The position numbers were made by a program, and so were the translations under genes. The notes beneath the pieces were generated by a model, which worked only from the letters and a program-made list of their open reading frames with translations, ran no database searches and was not told the DNA's origin. DNA of 64,000 bases from Streptomyces sp. SCSIO 75703 (GTDB taxonomy: Bacteria; Actinomycetota; Actinomycetes; Streptomycetales; Streptomycetaceae), in contig NZ_CP144555.1 in NCBI RefSeq assembly GCF_036607905.1, positions 3,906,001 to 3,970,000 of the forward strand. Direction: 5' to 3'. This document shows, piece by piece, positions 1-9,971 of the stretch. The stretch's first letter is position 1, and every line of letters begins with the position of its first letter.

Positions 1-2193
1 GAGGCCACCGTCCGCCTGGTCGAGGCGCCCCGCGCCGCCGCCCTCGCCGTCCTCGGCTACGCCGACGAGAGCGCCGCGGCCGAGGCGGCGGCCGGGCTGC
101 TGCCGCTCGGCCCGCTCACCGTGGAGGGCATGGCGGCCGATCTGGTGCCGGCCACCGCCGGGCTGCCCCGCGGCGGGGCCTGGCTCTTCGTGGAGACCGG
201 CGGGGACACCGAGGCGGAGGCCCGTGCGCGGGCGCACGCGGTGGTGCGGGCGGCGGACGTCGTCGACGCGCGGGTGGTGACCGACCCGGCGGGCGTGCGG
301 GCGCTGTGGCGGATCCGTGAGGACGCCTCCGGCACCGCGACCCGCATGCCGGACGGCACGGAGGCGTGGCCCGGCTGGGAGGACTGCGCGGTGCCCCCGG
401 TCCGGCTCGGCGGCTACCTGCGCGACTTCCGCGCCCTGCTCGCCTCCCACGGGCTGCGCGGCACGCCGTACGGGCACTTCGGCGACGGCTGCATCCACGT
501 CCGCATCGACTTCGACCTGCTGACCGGGCCCGGGATCGCCCGCTTCCGCCGCTTCTCCGAGGACCTCGCCGACCTGGTCGTCGCGCACGGCGGCTCGCTC
601 TCCGGGGAACACGGCGACGGGCAGGCGCGGGCCGAGCTGCTGCCCCGCATGTACGGCGCCGAGACGGTCGCCCTCTTCGAACGGGCCAAGGCCGTCTGGG
701 ACCCGGACGACCTGCTCAACCCCGGCATCCTGGTACGTCCGGCGCCGCTCGACGCCGACCTGCGCTTCGCCGTCCTGCCCCGCCGCCCGGTGGACGTCGT
801 CTTCGGTTACCCCGCCGACGGGGGCGACTTCTCCGCCGCGGTCCGGCGCTGCGTCGGCGTGGCCAAGTGCCGGACGACCGAGGCGGCGGGCGCGGGCGTG
901 ATGTGCCCGTCCTTCCGCGCCACCGGCGAGGAGGAGCACTCGACGCGGGGCCGGGCGCGGCTGCTGCACGAGATGCTCGCCGGGGAACTGGTGACCGACG
1001 GCTGGCGCTCCACCGAGGTCCGCGACGCGCTCGACCTGTGCCTGTCCTGCAAGGGCTGCCGCTCCGACTGCCCGGTCGAGGTCGACATGGCCACGTACAA
1101 GGCGGAGTTCCTGCACCACCACTACGCCGGGCGCCGCCGGCCCGCCGCCCACTACGCCATGGGGTGGCTGCCGGTGTGGCTGCGCTGGGCCTCCCGCCTG
1201 CGCGCCGCCCCGCTCGTCAACGCCCTCGCGGGGGTCGGCCCGGTCGCCGCGGCGGCGAAACGGCTCGGCGGGATCGCCGCCGAGCGGGAGGTGCCGAGGC
1301 TCGCCGCGCGTCCGTTCAGCCGCTGGTGGCACGGGCGGCGTCCCGCCCGTCCCGCCGGTGAGCGGGGCGAGCTGGTCGTGCTCTGGCCCGACACCTTCAC
1401 CGAGCATCTGTCGCCGTCCGTCGGACGGGCCGCCGTACGGGTGCTGGAGGCCGCCGGGCTGCGCGTGGCGCTGCCGCCGACACGGCGGTGGCGCGGCGCC
1501 CTCGGGGACGGCCGCTCGCGGACCCCGGCCGCGCTGCTGCCGGCCCGCCGGGGCCGGGTGTGCTGCGGGCTGACCTACGTCTCCACCGGCCAGCTCGACC
1601 GGGCCCGCGCGGTGCTGCGCCGCACCCTCGACCTGCTCGCCCCGGTGCTGGAGTCCGGCGCCCCGCTGGTCGTGCTGGAGCCGAGCTGCGCCGCCGCCCT
1701 GCGCACCGACCTGCCCGAGCTGTTGCACGAGGACCCCCGGGCGCGGCGCCTCGCCGGGCAGGTCGTCACCTTCGCCGAGGCGCTGGAGCGGTACGCGCCC
1801 GGCTGGACGCCGCCCGCCGTGGACCGGCCGGTGGCCGGGCAGACCCACTGCCACCAGCACGCGGTGCTGGGCGACGCGGCCGAGCGGCGGCTGCGGGAGG
1901 CCGCCGGGCTCACGGGCGAGCTGAGCGGGGGCTGCTGCGGCCTCGCGGGCAACTTCGGCTTCGAACGCGGCCACCACGAGGTCTCGGTCGCCTGCGCGGA
2001 GGAGCGGCTGCTGCCCTCCGTGCGGGAGGCCGGGCCCGGCACGGTGGTCCTGGCGGACGGCTTCTCCTGCCGTACCCAACTGGAGCAACTGGCGGGGGTG
2101 CGGGGGCGGCACCTGGCGGAGGTGCTGGCGGACGCGCTGGAGGGCGGTCCGGGGGAGGGACGGGAGACGGGGGAGCGGGGGAGTGGCGACTGA
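1..2193 (+). CDS. FAD-linked oxidase fused to Fe-S/CCG domains (GlcD-GlcF-like), 5' truncated
   Basis: The reading frame is open from base 1, so the gene starts before the window; 730 residues are present. The first part is the C-terminal FAD-oxidase domain, with GHFGDGCIHV and SGEHGDGQAR motifs. Next come ferredoxin-type cysteines, including CLSCKGCRSDCP near residue 345. Two CCG repeats follow (CCGLTYV and CCGLAGNFG) with PSCAA between them. This is a one-polypeptide fusion of glycolate or D-lactate oxidase (GlcD) with its Fe-S subunit (GlcF). It probably oxidises a 2-hydroxy acid and passes electrons to quinone; the substrate cannot be read from the sequence. The N-terminal FAD-binding half lies outside the window. 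Confidence 0.9.
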   Translation, partial: EATVRLVEAPRAAALAVLGYADESAAAEAAAGLLPLGPLTVEGMAADLVPATAGLPRGGAWLFVETGGDTEAEARARAHAVVRAADVVDARVVTDPAGVRALWRIREDASGTATRMPDGTEAWPGWEDCAVPPVRLGGYLRDFRALLASHGLRGTPYGHFGDGCIHVRIDFDLLTGPGIARFRRFSEDLADLVVAHGGSLSGEHGDGQARAELLPRMYGAETVALFERAKAVWDPDDLLNPGILVRPAPLDADLRFAVLPRRPVDVVFGYPADGGDFSAAVRRCVGVAKCRTTEAAGAGVMCPSFRATGEEEHSTRGRARLLHEMLAGELVTDGWRSTEVRDALDLCLSCKGCRSDCPVEVDMATYKAEFLHHHYAGRRRPAAHYAMGWLPVWLRWASRLRAAPLVNALAGVGPVAAAAKRLGGIAAEREVPRLAARPFSRWWHGRRPARPAGERGELVVLWPDTFTEHLSPSVGRAAVRVLEAAGLRVALPPTRRWRGALGDGRSRTPAALLPARRGRVCCGLTYVSTGQLDRARAVLRRTLDLLAPVLESGAPLVVLEPSCAAALRTDLPELLHEDPRARRLAGQVVTFAEALERYAPGWTPPAVDRPVAGQTHCHQHAVLGDAAERRLREAAGLTGELSGGCCGLAGNFGFERGHHEVSVACAEERLLPSVREAGPGTVVLADGFSCRTQLEQLAGVRGRHLAEVLADALEGGPGEGRETGERGSGD

Positions 2194-2221
2194 GGTGACG
2201 GAAGCGACTGAGGTGACTGAG

Positions 2222-2266
2222 GTGACGGGCGTGACGGGCGTGACGGGCGTGACGGGCGTGACGGGC
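2222..2266 (+). repeat. Five tandem copies of 9-bp GTGACGGGC
   Basis: Five perfect head-to-tail copies of GTGACGGGC follow the oxidoreductase stop codon. They are preceded by degenerate GAGGTGACT-like copies from about 2194. The array is non-coding and of slippage type. It lies upstream of the hairpin at 2315 and has no evident function. Confidence 0.85.
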
Positions 2267-2314
2267 GTGTTCTGAGTGGCTGGGGTGACCGGAGCGACGG
2301 GCATCGCACAGGGA

Positions 2315-2342
2315 GGCACCAGGGGCGGTGGCCCCTGGTGCC
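2315..2342 (+). terminator. Strong hairpin after the FAD/Fe-S oxidoreductase gene
   Basis: A perfect 12-bp stem (left arm GGCACCAGGGGC) closes a 4-nt GGTG loop. It lies about 120 nt after the stop at 2193 and before the exporter gene. There is no U-tract, which is usual for Streptomyces terminators. Confidence 0.8.
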
Positions 2343-2554
2343 GGGGCGGGCACGAGTCCGTTCCCGGGCCCCGCGCCGGACGCCGATTGACAGCGGAACC
2401 CCGGGCCAGGACAGTTGCGTCACGGGGCCATACACCTGACCCGGTCCATTACCCTGGACCGGGCCGTGCAGTGAGCTGAACCATGATCGGCTCCCCGGCC
2501 TCCCGCGTCCCGCTTCCGTCCCGCCCGTCCCCACCCGTCCTTCCGGAAGGTCCC

Positions 2555-3529
2555 GTGAGTACGCCCAGCACCACCCCCGGCACCCAGGCTCCGGCCGCCC
2601 CCGCGACGAGCGCGCCGGCCGCGCGGCCCACCGGCCGGGGTCCCGCCCCGGGCGGTCTGGCGGCGCTCGGTCCCGTCGGCCTGGTCCTGGCCGGCGGGAT
2701 CTCGGTGCAGTTCGGCGGCGCGCTCGCGGTGACCCTGATGCCCCGGGCCGGCGCGCTCGGCATCGTCACCCTCCGCCTGGCCGTCGCCGCCGTCGTGCTC
2801 CTGCTGGTCTGCCGCCCCGGGCTGCGCGGCCACTCCCGCGCCGACTGGGGCACGGTGATCGTCTTCGGCATCACCATGGCCGGCATGAACGGCCTCTTCT
2901 ACCAATCCGTCGCCCGCATCCCGCTGGGCCCCGCGGTCACCCTGGAGGTGCTGGGCCCGCTCGCCCTCTCCGTCCTGACCTCCCGGCGGCTGGTCAACCT
3001 GCTCTGGGCGGCCCTCGCGCTGGGCGGCGTGTTCCTCCTGGGCGGCGGCGGCTTCGACAGCCTCGACCCGCTCGGCGCGGCCTTCGCGCTGGCGGCGGGC
3101 GGGATGTGGGCCGCGTACATCGTGTTCAGCGCCCGCACCGGGCGCCGCTTCCCGCAGGCCGACGGGCTCGCCCTCGCCATGGCCGTCGGGGCGGTGCTCT
3201 TCCTGCCGCTCGGCATCATCGAGTCGGGGAGCAAGCTGATCGACCCGACGACCCTCGTGCTCGGCGGAGCGGTGGCGCTGCTCTCCTCCGTCCTGCCCTA
3301 CACCCTCGAACTGCTCGCGCTGCGCCGGCTGCCCGCGCCCACCTTCGCCATCCTGATGAGCCTGGAGCCCGCCCTCGCCGCGACGGCCGGCTTCCTCATC
3401 CTGGACCAGGCCCTCTCCGTCCCCCAGGCCGCCGCCATCGCCCTGGTCATCGCCGCCAGCATGGGCGCCGTCCGCACCCAGATCGGCCGCGGCAAGCGCA
3501 AGCCCCAACCGGTCCCGGCCGAACCCTGA
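2555..3529 (+). CDS. EamA/DMT-family transporter (RhtA-like exporter)
   Basis: A 324-residue hydrophobic protein with about ten membrane segments arranged as two EamA repeats, preceded by a Pro/Ala/Thr-rich N-terminus. Family members export amino acids or other small metabolites at the cytoplasmic membrane. The segment 'MSLEPALAATAGFLILDQ' is typical of the second EamA repeat. The GTG at 2555 is chosen because GGAAGG lies just upstream; an in-frame ATG at 2483 would add 24 residues with no ribosome site. It appears monocistronic and the cargo is unknown. Confidence 0.85.
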   Translation: MSTPSTTPGTQAPAAPATSAPAARPTGRGPAPGGLAALGPVGLVLAGGISVQFGGALAVTLMPRAGALGIVTLRLAVAAVVLLLVCRPGLRGHSRADWGTVIVFGITMAGMNGLFYQSVARIPLGPAVTLEVLGPLALSVLTSRRLVNLLWAALALGGVFLLGGGGFDSLDPLGAAFALAAGGMWAAYIVFSARTGRRFPQADGLALAMAVGAVLFLPLGIIESGSKLIDPTTLVLGGAVALLSSVLPYTLELLALRRLPAPTFAILMSLEPALAATAGFLILDQALSVPQAAAIALVIAASMGAVRTQIGRGKRKPQPVPAEP

Positions 3530-3863
3530 GCGAGCCGGGGCCGGTCCTTCCCGCGCCCCGGAGTGCCGTCCCGCGCTGCCCGCCGCCCACGGCCGCGGGT
3601 CCGCCCGTGCCCCGCCGCGCCGCCCGTCCGGCGTGCCGCCCGCACCCGGCGCGGTGCCCGTACCCGCCGCGCCGCCCGCAGCCGGCGCGGTGCCTCCCCC
3701 GTAGTCCCTGGCGGCGCGCCGCGCGTCCCGCCCGACTCCCGTCCCGTCCACGGCCGCACGGGGCCGGAGCCGCGTGTCAGTAATTCATGCAAGCACGCTT
3801 GATTGTTTCTTGGCCCCCTGCCATGCTCCTCGCACGCCGCGCCGTGTTCGAGGGGAGCGTCCC
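3530..3863. other. Intergenic region before the AtuA/carboxylase operon
   Basis: The first 230 bases are almost purely G/C, with imperfect direct copies of CCGCCGCGCCGCCCG and CCGGCGCGGTGCC about 55 nt apart. The last 85 bases turn AT-richer and hold the operon promoter and a palindrome. No gene is seen. Confidence 0.6.
3790..3801. promoter_or_regulatory. Palindrome CAAGC-AC-GCTTG overlapping a -35 element
   Basis: A perfect 5-bp inverted repeat with a 2-bp centre; partial symmetry extends outward. It overlaps TTGATT at 3799-3804, which with CATGCT at 3822-3827 (17-bp spacing) makes a plausible promoter for the operon starting at 3864. The position suits repression by the TetR protein encoded at the operon end. 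That link is inference. Confidence 0.55.
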
Positions 3864-4667
3864 GTGGCCGATCCGACGCCCGTGTTCGACGATCTGGACG
3901 AGGAGAGCGGGGAGGTCGACGCGCTGGTCGCGTCGCTGGCACCCGAGCGGTGGGCCCTCGCCACGCCCGCGCCGGGCTGGACCCTCGCCCACCAGATCGC
4001 GCACCTGGCCTGGACCGACCGGTCCGCCCTGGTGGCCGTCACCGACGAGGCGGGCTTCCGGGCGCTGGTCGACAAGGCACTCGCCGACCCCGGCGGTTTC
4101 GTCGACGAGGGCGCCGCGGAGGGCGCCGCGCTGCCGCCCGCCGCACTGCTCGCCCGCTGGCGCGAGGGGCGCGCGGCGCTGGCCAGGGCGCTGCGCGAGG
4201 TGCCGTCCGGCACGCGTATCCCCTGGTACGGCCCGCCGATGGCCGCCCCGACCATGGCCACCGCCCGGCTCATGGAGACCTGGGCGCACGGGCTGGACAT
4301 CGCGGACGCCCTCGGTGCCCGACACCGGCCCACCGGACGGCTGCGGCACGTGGCCCGGCTCGGTGTCCGCACCCGGGACCACGCCTTCGTGGCGCACGGG
4401 CTGACCCCGCCGGCCGAGCCGTTCCGCGTCGAACTCACCGGCCCCGACGGCGCGTCGTGGACCCATGGCCCCGAGGACGCCGCCCAGCGCGTCACCGGGC
4501 CCGCGCTGGACTTCTGCCTGCTGACCACCCAGCGCGCCCACCGCGCCGACCTCGCCCTCACCGCGACCGGTCCGGACGCCGACCGCTGGCTGGACCTGGC
4601 ACAGTCCTTCGCCGGCCCGCCCGGGGCCGGCCGCCCGCCCCGGGGCACCGCGGGGGAGCCGCGATGA
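3864..4667 (+). CDS. TIGR03084-type metal-binding protein (maleylpyruvate isomerase/DinB-like fold)
   Basis: A 267-residue protein with an MDMPI/DinB-type N-terminal fold. H43 and H47 in [12 protein letters not shown], and E138 and H142 in METWAHGLD, are the expected metal ligands. TIGR03084 proteins are usually found beside AtuA genes, as here. Their reaction is unknown, though relatives use mycothiol. The GTG at 3864 is preceded by GAGGGGAGC; the frame stays open to 3774 without a better start. It is the first gene of the operon, and its stop overlaps the start of atuA (ATGA). Confidence 0.85.
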   Translation: MADPTPVFDDLDEESGEVDALVASLAPERWALATPAPGWTLAHQIAHLAWTDRSALVAVTDEAGFRALVDKALADPGGFVDEGAAEGAALPPAALLARWREGRAALARALREVPSGTRIPWYGPPMAAPTMATARLMETWAHGLDIADALGARHRPTGRLRHVARLGVRTRDHAFVAHGLTPPAEPFRVELTGPDGASWTHGPEDAAQRVTGPALDFCLLTTQRAHRADLALTATGPDADRWLDLAQSFAGPPGAGRPPRGTAGEPR

Positions 4668-6451
4668 CCGCCGCCGCCCCGCGGGGACCGGCCGCGCGGG
4701 CACCGGCCGCGCAGGGACCGGCCGCGCAGGGACCGGCCGCGCGGGCACCCGAGTCCGCCCGGCAGGGCACGGCCCCGCTGCGGATCGGGAATGCCTCCGG
4801 TTTCTACGGCGACCGCTTCGCCGCGATGCGCGAGATGCTCACCGGCGGCCCCCTCGACGTGCTCACCGGCGACTACCTCGCCGAACTGACCATGCTCATC
4901 CTCGGCCGCGACCGGCTCAGGCACCCGGACGCCGGGTACGCCCGCACCTTCCTGCGCCAACTGGAGGAGTGCCTCGGCCTCGCCCACGAGCGCGGGGTGC
5001 GGATCGTCACCAACGCCGGCGGGCTCAACCCGGCCGGACTCGCCGATGCCGTACGCGACCTGGCCGGACGCCTCGGCATCCCGGTCCGCGTCGCCCACGT
5101 CGAGGGCGACGACCTCACCGCCGCCCACCCCGGCAGCCTCGCCGCCCACGCCTACCTCGGCGGCTTCGGCATCGCCGCCTGCCTGCGCGCGGGCGCGGAC
5201 GTCGTCGTCACCGGCCGGGTCACCGACGCCGCCCTGGTCACCGGGCCCGCCGCCGCCCACTTCGGCTGGAGCGCGCAAGACCACGACCGGCTCGCCGGCG
5301 CGGTCGTCGCCGGACACGTGCTGGAGTGCGGCACCCAGGCGACCGGCGGCAACCACCCCTTCTTCGAGGAGCACCCCGGTGCCCTGCGCCGCCCCGGCTT
5401 CCCGCTCGCCGAGGTGCACGCCGACGGCACCTCGGTCATCACCAAGCACGAGGGCACCGGCGGCCACGTCGACGTCGGCACCGTCACCGCCCAGTTGCTG
5501 TACGAGACGGCCGGCGCCCGGTACGCCGGTCCCGACGTCACCGCCCGGCTCGACACCGTCCGCCTCACCGGGGACGGGCCCGACCGGGTACGGATCGACG
5601 GCGTACGCGGCGAGGCCCCGCCGCCCACCCTCAAGGTCGGCCGCAACCGGCTCGGCGGCTTCCGGGGCGAGGTCGTCTTCGTCCTCACCGGCCTCGGCAT
5701 CGAGGCGAAGGCCGCCCTGGTCCGCGAGCAGATGACCGACGCGCTGGCCGCGTCGCCGCCCGCCGAGGTCCGCTGGGAACTGGTGCGCACCGACCGCCCC
5801 GACGCCCCCACCGAGGAGACGGCCAGCGCCCTGCTGCGCCTCGTGGCCCGCGACGCCGACCAGGACGTCGTCGGCCGGGCCCTGACCGGCGCCGCCGTCG
5901 AACTCGCCCTCGCCAGCTACCCCGGCTTCCACGTCACCGCCCCGCCCGGCAGGGCCACGCCCTACGGCGTGTTCGAGGCCGCGTACGTCCCGCAGGACAC
6001 CGTGCGGCACACCGCCGTCCTGCCCGACGGCAGCCGCGTCGCGGTGCCCCCGGCGCCCGTCACCGCCGTACCCGGGCCGCTCCCCGAGCCGGAGCCGCCC
6101 GAGCCGCTGCCCGCCGGGCCGGTGCGGCGGGCCCCGCTCGGCCGGATCGCCGGGGCGCGCAGCGGCGACAAGGGCGGCGACGCCAACGTCGGCGTCTGGG
6201 CCCGCACCGAGGACGCCTGGCGCTGGCTGGCGCACGAACTGACCGCCGACCGGTTCCGCGAGCTGGTGCCCGAGGCCCGCGACCTGCCCGTCACCCGGCA
6301 CGCCCTGCCCCGGCTGCGCGCCCTGAACTTCGTCGTCGAGGGGCTGCTCGGCGAGGGCGCCGCCGCGCGGGCCCGCTTCGACCCGCAGGCCAAGGCGCTC
6401 GGCGAATGGCTCCGCTCCCGCCACCTCGACATCCCGGAGGTCCTGCTGTGA
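4664..6451 (+). CDS. AtuA family protein (acyclic terpene utilisation, DUF1446)
   Basis: A 595-residue protein. After a repetitive N-terminus (residues 6-28, copies of GPAAQ/RAPAA) come a large DUF1446 domain starting near [13 protein letters not shown] and a small C-terminal AtuA-like domain around residues 490-590 ([15 protein letters not shown]). In Pseudomonas, atuA belongs to the citronellol/geraniol cluster, but its chemistry is unresolved. The start overlaps the upstream stop (ATGA), and its own stop overlaps the carboxylase start (GTGA), so translation is coupled. The true native substrate need not be a terpene. Confidence 0.88.
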   Translation: MTAAAPRGPAARAPAAQGPAAQGPAARAPESARQGTAPLRIGNASGFYGDRFAAMREMLTGGPLDVLTGDYLAELTMLILGRDRLRHPDAGYARTFLRQLEECLGLAHERGVRIVTNAGGLNPAGLADAVRDLAGRLGIPVRVAHVEGDDLTAAHPGSLAAHAYLGGFGIAACLRAGADVVVTGRVTDAALVTGPAAAHFGWSAQDHDRLAGAVVAGHVLECGTQATGGNHPFFEEHPGALRRPGFPLAEVHADGTSVITKHEGTGGHVDVGTVTAQLLYETAGARYAGPDVTARLDTVRLTGDGPDRVRIDGVRGEAPPPTLKVGRNRLGGFRGEVVFVLTGLGIEAKAALVREQMTDALAASPPAEVRWELVRTDRPDAPTEETASALLRLVARDADQDVVGRALTGAAVELALASYPGFHVTAPPGRATPYGVFEAAYVPQDTVRHTAVLPDGSRVAVPPAPVTAVPGPLPEPEPPEPLPAGPVRRAPLGRIAGARSGDKGGDANVGVWARTEDAWRWLAHELTADRFRELVPEARDLPVTRHALPRLRALNFVVEGLLGEGAAARARFDPQAKALGEWLRSRHLDIPEVLL

Positions 6452-8046
6452 CGGTCCTGTCTTCCGCCCTGGACCCGGCCGGTCCGGAGTACCGCGCCCA
6501 CCGGGAGGCCATGCTCGCCCGCCTCGCCGACCTGGACGCCGAACACGCCAAGGCGCTCGCCGGCGGCGGCGAGAAGTACGTCGCCCGCCACCGCGAACGC
6601 GGCAAGCTGCTCGCCCGCGAACGCGTCGAACTGCTCCTCGACCCCGACTCGCCCTTCCTGGAGCTGTCGCCGCTGGCCGGCTGGGGCAGCGACCACACCG
6701 TCGGCGCCTCCCTCGTCACCGGCATCGGCGTCGTCGCGGGCGTGGAGTGCCTGATCACCGCCAACGACCCCACCGTGCGCGGCGGCGCCACCAACCCGTG
6801 GAGCCTGAAGAAGGCGCTGCGCGCCCACGACATCGCCTTCGCCAACCGGCTGCCCTGCGTCAGCCTCGTCGAGTCCGGCGGCGCCGACCTGCCCTCCCAG
6901 AAGGAGATCTTCATCCCCGGCGGGGCGGTCTTCCGCGACCTGACCCGGCTGTCGGCGGCCGGCATCCCCACCGTCGCCGTCGTGTTCGGCAACTCCACGG
7001 CCGGCGGCGCGTACGTGCCCGGCATGTCCGACCACGTGATCATGGTCAAGGAGCGGGCGAAGGTCTTCCTCGGCGGCCCGCCGCTGGTGCGGATGGCCAC
7101 CGGCGAGGAGAGCGACGACGAGTCGCTGGGCGGTGCCGCCATGCACGCGCGGGTCTCGGGCCTCGCCGACCACTTCGCCGTCGACGAAGCCGACGCGCTG
7201 CGCCAGGCCCGGCGGGTCGTCGCCCGCCTCAACCACCGCAAGGCGTACCCCGATCCGGGCCCCGCCGAGCCCCCGAGGTTCGATCCGGAGGAACTGCTCG
7301 GGATCGTCCCCGAGGACCTGCGGACCCCCTTCGACCCGCGCGAGGTCATCGCCCGGATCGTCGACGCCTCCGACTTCGACGAGTTCAAACCGCTGTACGG
7401 CGCCAGCCTGACGACCGGGTGGGCGAGCCTGCACGGCTACCCGCTGGGCATCCTCGCCAACGCCCAGGGGGTGCTGTTCAGCGAGGAGTCGCAGAAGGCC
7501 GCCCAGTTCATCCAGCTCGCCAACCAGCGCGACATCCCGCTCCTCTTCCTTCACAACACCACCGGCTACATGGTCGGCAAGCGGTACGAGCAGGGCGGCA
7601 TCGTCAAACACGGCGCCATGATGATCAACGCGGTGAGCAACTCCCGCGTCCCGCACCTCTCCGTGCTCCTCGGCGCCTCCTACGGCGCCGGCCACTACGG
7701 CATGTGCGGCCGGGCCTACGACCCCCGGTTCCTCTTCGCCTGGCCCAGCGCCAAGTCCGCCGTGATGGGCCCCCAGCAGCTCGCCGGGGTGCTCTCCCTC
7801 GTCGCCCGCCAGTCGGCCGCCGCGAAGGGCCGGGCGTACGACGAGGACGCGGACGCCGCGCTGCGCGCCATGGTGGAGCAGCAGATCGAGTCCGAGTCGC
7901 TGCCGATGTTCCTGTCCGGGCGGCTCTACGACGACGGCGTCATCGACCCGCGCGACACCCGCACCGTTCTCGGCCTGTGCCTGTCGGCCCTGCACACCGC
8001 CCCCTACGAGGGCGTGCGCGGCGGCTTCGGCGTCTTCCGGATGTGA
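6448..8046 (+). CDS. Acyl-CoA carboxylase, carboxyltransferase (beta) subunit
   Basis: A 532-residue carboxyltransferase of the propionyl/methylcrotonyl/geranyl-CoA type. It transfers CO2 from carboxybiotin to an acyl-CoA. Both crotonase-like halves are recognisable: GGATNPWSLKKALRAHD and GNSTAGGAYVPGMSD in the N half, NTTGYMVG and GASYGAGHYGMCGRAY in the C half. GASYGAGHYGMCGRAY with FAWPSAK is typical of the methylcrotonyl/geranyl branch. The start is a GTG overlapping the atuA stop. Its partner is the biotin-carrying subunit 8 nt downstream. Confidence 0.92.
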   Translation: MTVLSSALDPAGPEYRAHREAMLARLADLDAEHAKALAGGGEKYVARHRERGKLLARERVELLLDPDSPFLELSPLAGWGSDHTVGASLVTGIGVVAGVECLITANDPTVRGGATNPWSLKKALRAHDIAFANRLPCVSLVESGGADLPSQKEIFIPGGAVFRDLTRLSAAGIPTVAVVFGNSTAGGAYVPGMSDHVIMVKERAKVFLGGPPLVRMATGEESDDESLGGAAMHARVSGLADHFAVDEADALRQARRVVARLNHRKAYPDPGPAEPPRFDPEELLGIVPEDLRTPFDPREVIARIVDASDFDEFKPLYGASLTTGWASLHGYPLGILANAQGVLFSEESQKAAQFIQLANQRDIPLLFLHNTTGYMVGKRYEQGGIVKHGAMMINAVSNSRVPHLSVLLGASYGAGHYGMCGRAYDPRFLFAWPSAKSAVMGPQQLAGVLSLVARQSAAAKGRAYDEDADAALRAMVEQQIESESLPMFLSGRLYDDGVIDPRDTRTVLGLCLSALHTAPYEGVRGGFGVFRM

Positions 8047-8054
8047 GGGGCCCC

Positions 8055-9902
8055 ATGATCGCTTCCCTGCTCGTCGCCAACCGGGGCGAGATCGCCTGCC
8101 GTATCGTCCGCACCTGCCACGACCTGGGCATCCGCACCGTCGCCGTGTACTCGGACGCCGACGAGGACGCCCGGCACACCCGGCTGGCCGACACCGCCGT
8201 ACGGCTGCCGGGGGCGGCGCCCGCCGAGACGTACCTGCGCGGCGACCTGATCGTGAAGGCCGCCCTCGCCGCCGGCGCCGACGCCGTCCACCCCGGCTAC
8301 GGCTTCCTCTCCGAGAACGCCGGATTCGCGCGGGCCGTCCGGGACGCGGGCCTGACCTGGATCGGACCGCCCCCGGCGGCGATCGAGGCGATGGCGTCCA
8401 AGACCCGCGCCAAACGGCTGCTCGGCATCGCGCCCCTGGAGCGGGTCACCGACGCGGACCTGCCGGTGCTGGTGAAGGCGGCGGCCGGCGGCGGCGGGCG
8501 CGGCATGCGCGTCGTGCGGCGGCGGGCCGACCTCGACGCGGCCCTCGACGCCGCCCGCGCCGAGGCACGGGGTGCCTTCGGCGACGGCGAGGTCTTCGTC
8601 GAGCCGTACGTGGAGAACGGCCGCCACGTCGAGGTGCAGGTCCTCGCCGACACCCACGGCACCGTGTGGACGCTGGGCACCCGGGACTGCTCCCTCCAGC
8701 GGCGCCACCAGAAGGTCATCGAGGAGGCCCCGGCCCCCGGACTGCCGCCGGAGCTGGCACGGGAACTGTGCCGCCGGGCGGTGGAGGCCGCCCGCGCCGT
8801 CGACTACACGGGCGCCGGCACCGTCGAGTTCCTGGTCGCCGACGGCCGGGCGCACTTCCTGGAGATGAACACCCGGCTCCAGGTCGAACACCCCGTCACC
8901 GAGGCCGTGTTCGGCATCGACCTGGTCGCCCTCCAGCTCCGCGTCGCCGAGGGCCACGCCCTGGAGCCCGAACCGCCCGCGCCGCGCGGCCACGCCGTCG
9001 AGGCCCGCCTCTACGCCGAGGACCCGGCGGCCGGCTGGGCCCCGCAGACCGGCCGGCTGCACCGACTCGCCGTCCCGGACGGCGTCCGCCTGGACACCGG
9101 CTACGCCGACGGCGACACCGTCGGCGTCCACTACGACCCGATGCTCGCCAAGGCCGTCGCCCACGCCCCCACCCGCGCGGAGGCCGTCCGCCGGCTGGCC
9201 GGCGCCCTGGAACGCGCCGAGATCCACGGCCCGGCCACCAACCGCGACCTGCTCGTCCGCTCGTTGCGCCACGAGGAGTTCACCGGTGGCCGGATGGACA
9301 CCGGCTTCTACGACCGCCACCTCGCCGCCCTCACCACGCCCGCCCCCGACCCGCTCGCCCCGCTGGCCGCCGCCCTCGCCGACGCCCGCGACCCGTCCCG
9401 CTCCCGCTTCGGCGGCTGGCGCAACCTGCCCTCCCAGCCGCAGGTCAAGCGGTACGCCCTGGCCGGCGAGGAGCACGAGGTCCGCTACCGGCACACCCGC
9501 ACTGGCCTCGCCGCCGACGGCGTCCGCGTGCTGCACGCCGACCCGACCCGCGTCGTCCTGGAGGCCGACGGCGTCCGGCGCACCTACCGCGTCGCCCGCC
9601 ACGGCGACCGGGTCCACGTCGGCGCCGACGTCCTCACCGCCCTGCCCCGCTTCCCCGAGCCGGGCCTCCGGCACGCCCCCGGCTCCCTGCTCGCCCCCAT
9701 GCCGGGCACCGTCGTCCGCCTCGCGGAGGGCGTCGCCGAGGGGGCGTCCGTACGGGCCGGGCAGCCCCTGCTGTGGCTGGAGGCGATGAAGATGGAGCAC
9801 CGCGTCACCGCCCCGGCCGACGGCACCCTCACCGCCCTGCGCGCCGCGCCCGGCACCCGGGTGGAGGCCGGCCACCTGCTGGCCGTCGTCCAGGAGACCT
9901 GA
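8055..9902 (+). CDS. Acyl-CoA carboxylase, biotin carboxylase/BCCP (alpha) subunit
   Basis: A 615-residue protein with biotin carboxylase N-terminal, ATP-grasp (AAAGGGGRGMRVV, FLEMNTRLQVEHPVTE) and C-terminal domains. A biotin carrier domain ends it, with the biotinylated Lys in EAMKMEH near residue 579. The enzyme charges biotin with bicarbonate using ATP and supplies the beta subunit encoded just upstream. The linker between KTRAKRLLG and the glycine-rich loop looks several residues shorter than in relatives I recall, where an 'AAGVP' segment is usual. The ATG follows the upstream stop by 8 nt. Confidence 0.92.
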   Translation: MIASLLVANRGEIACRIVRTCHDLGIRTVAVYSDADEDARHTRLADTAVRLPGAAPAETYLRGDLIVKAALAAGADAVHPGYGFLSENAGFARAVRDAGLTWIGPPPAAIEAMASKTRAKRLLGIAPLERVTDADLPVLVKAAAGGGGRGMRVVRRRADLDAALDAARAEARGAFGDGEVFVEPYVENGRHVEVQVLADTHGTVWTLGTRDCSLQRRHQKVIEEAPAPGLPPELARELCRRAVEAARAVDYTGAGTVEFLVADGRAHFLEMNTRLQVEHPVTEAVFGIDLVALQLRVAEGHALEPEPPAPRGHAVEARLYAEDPAAGWAPQTGRLHRLAVPDGVRLDTGYADGDTVGVHYDPMLAKAVAHAPTRAEAVRRLAGALERAEIHGPATNRDLLVRSLRHEEFTGGRMDTGFYDRHLAALTTPAPDPLAPLAAALADARDPSRSRFGGWRNLPSQPQVKRYALAGEEHEVRYRHTRTGLAADGVRVLHADPTRVVLEADGVRRTYRVARHGDRVHVGADVLTALPRFPEPGLRHAPGSLLAPMPGTVVRLAEGVAEGASVRAGQPLLWLEAMKMEHRVTAPADGTLTALRAAPGTRVEAGHLLAVVQET

Positions 9903-9971
9903 GACCGCCGGGTCCTCGCCCCCCCGGCACCGCCCGCGAAGAGAGCATCCACCCGCAGCCGAAGGAGCCGT

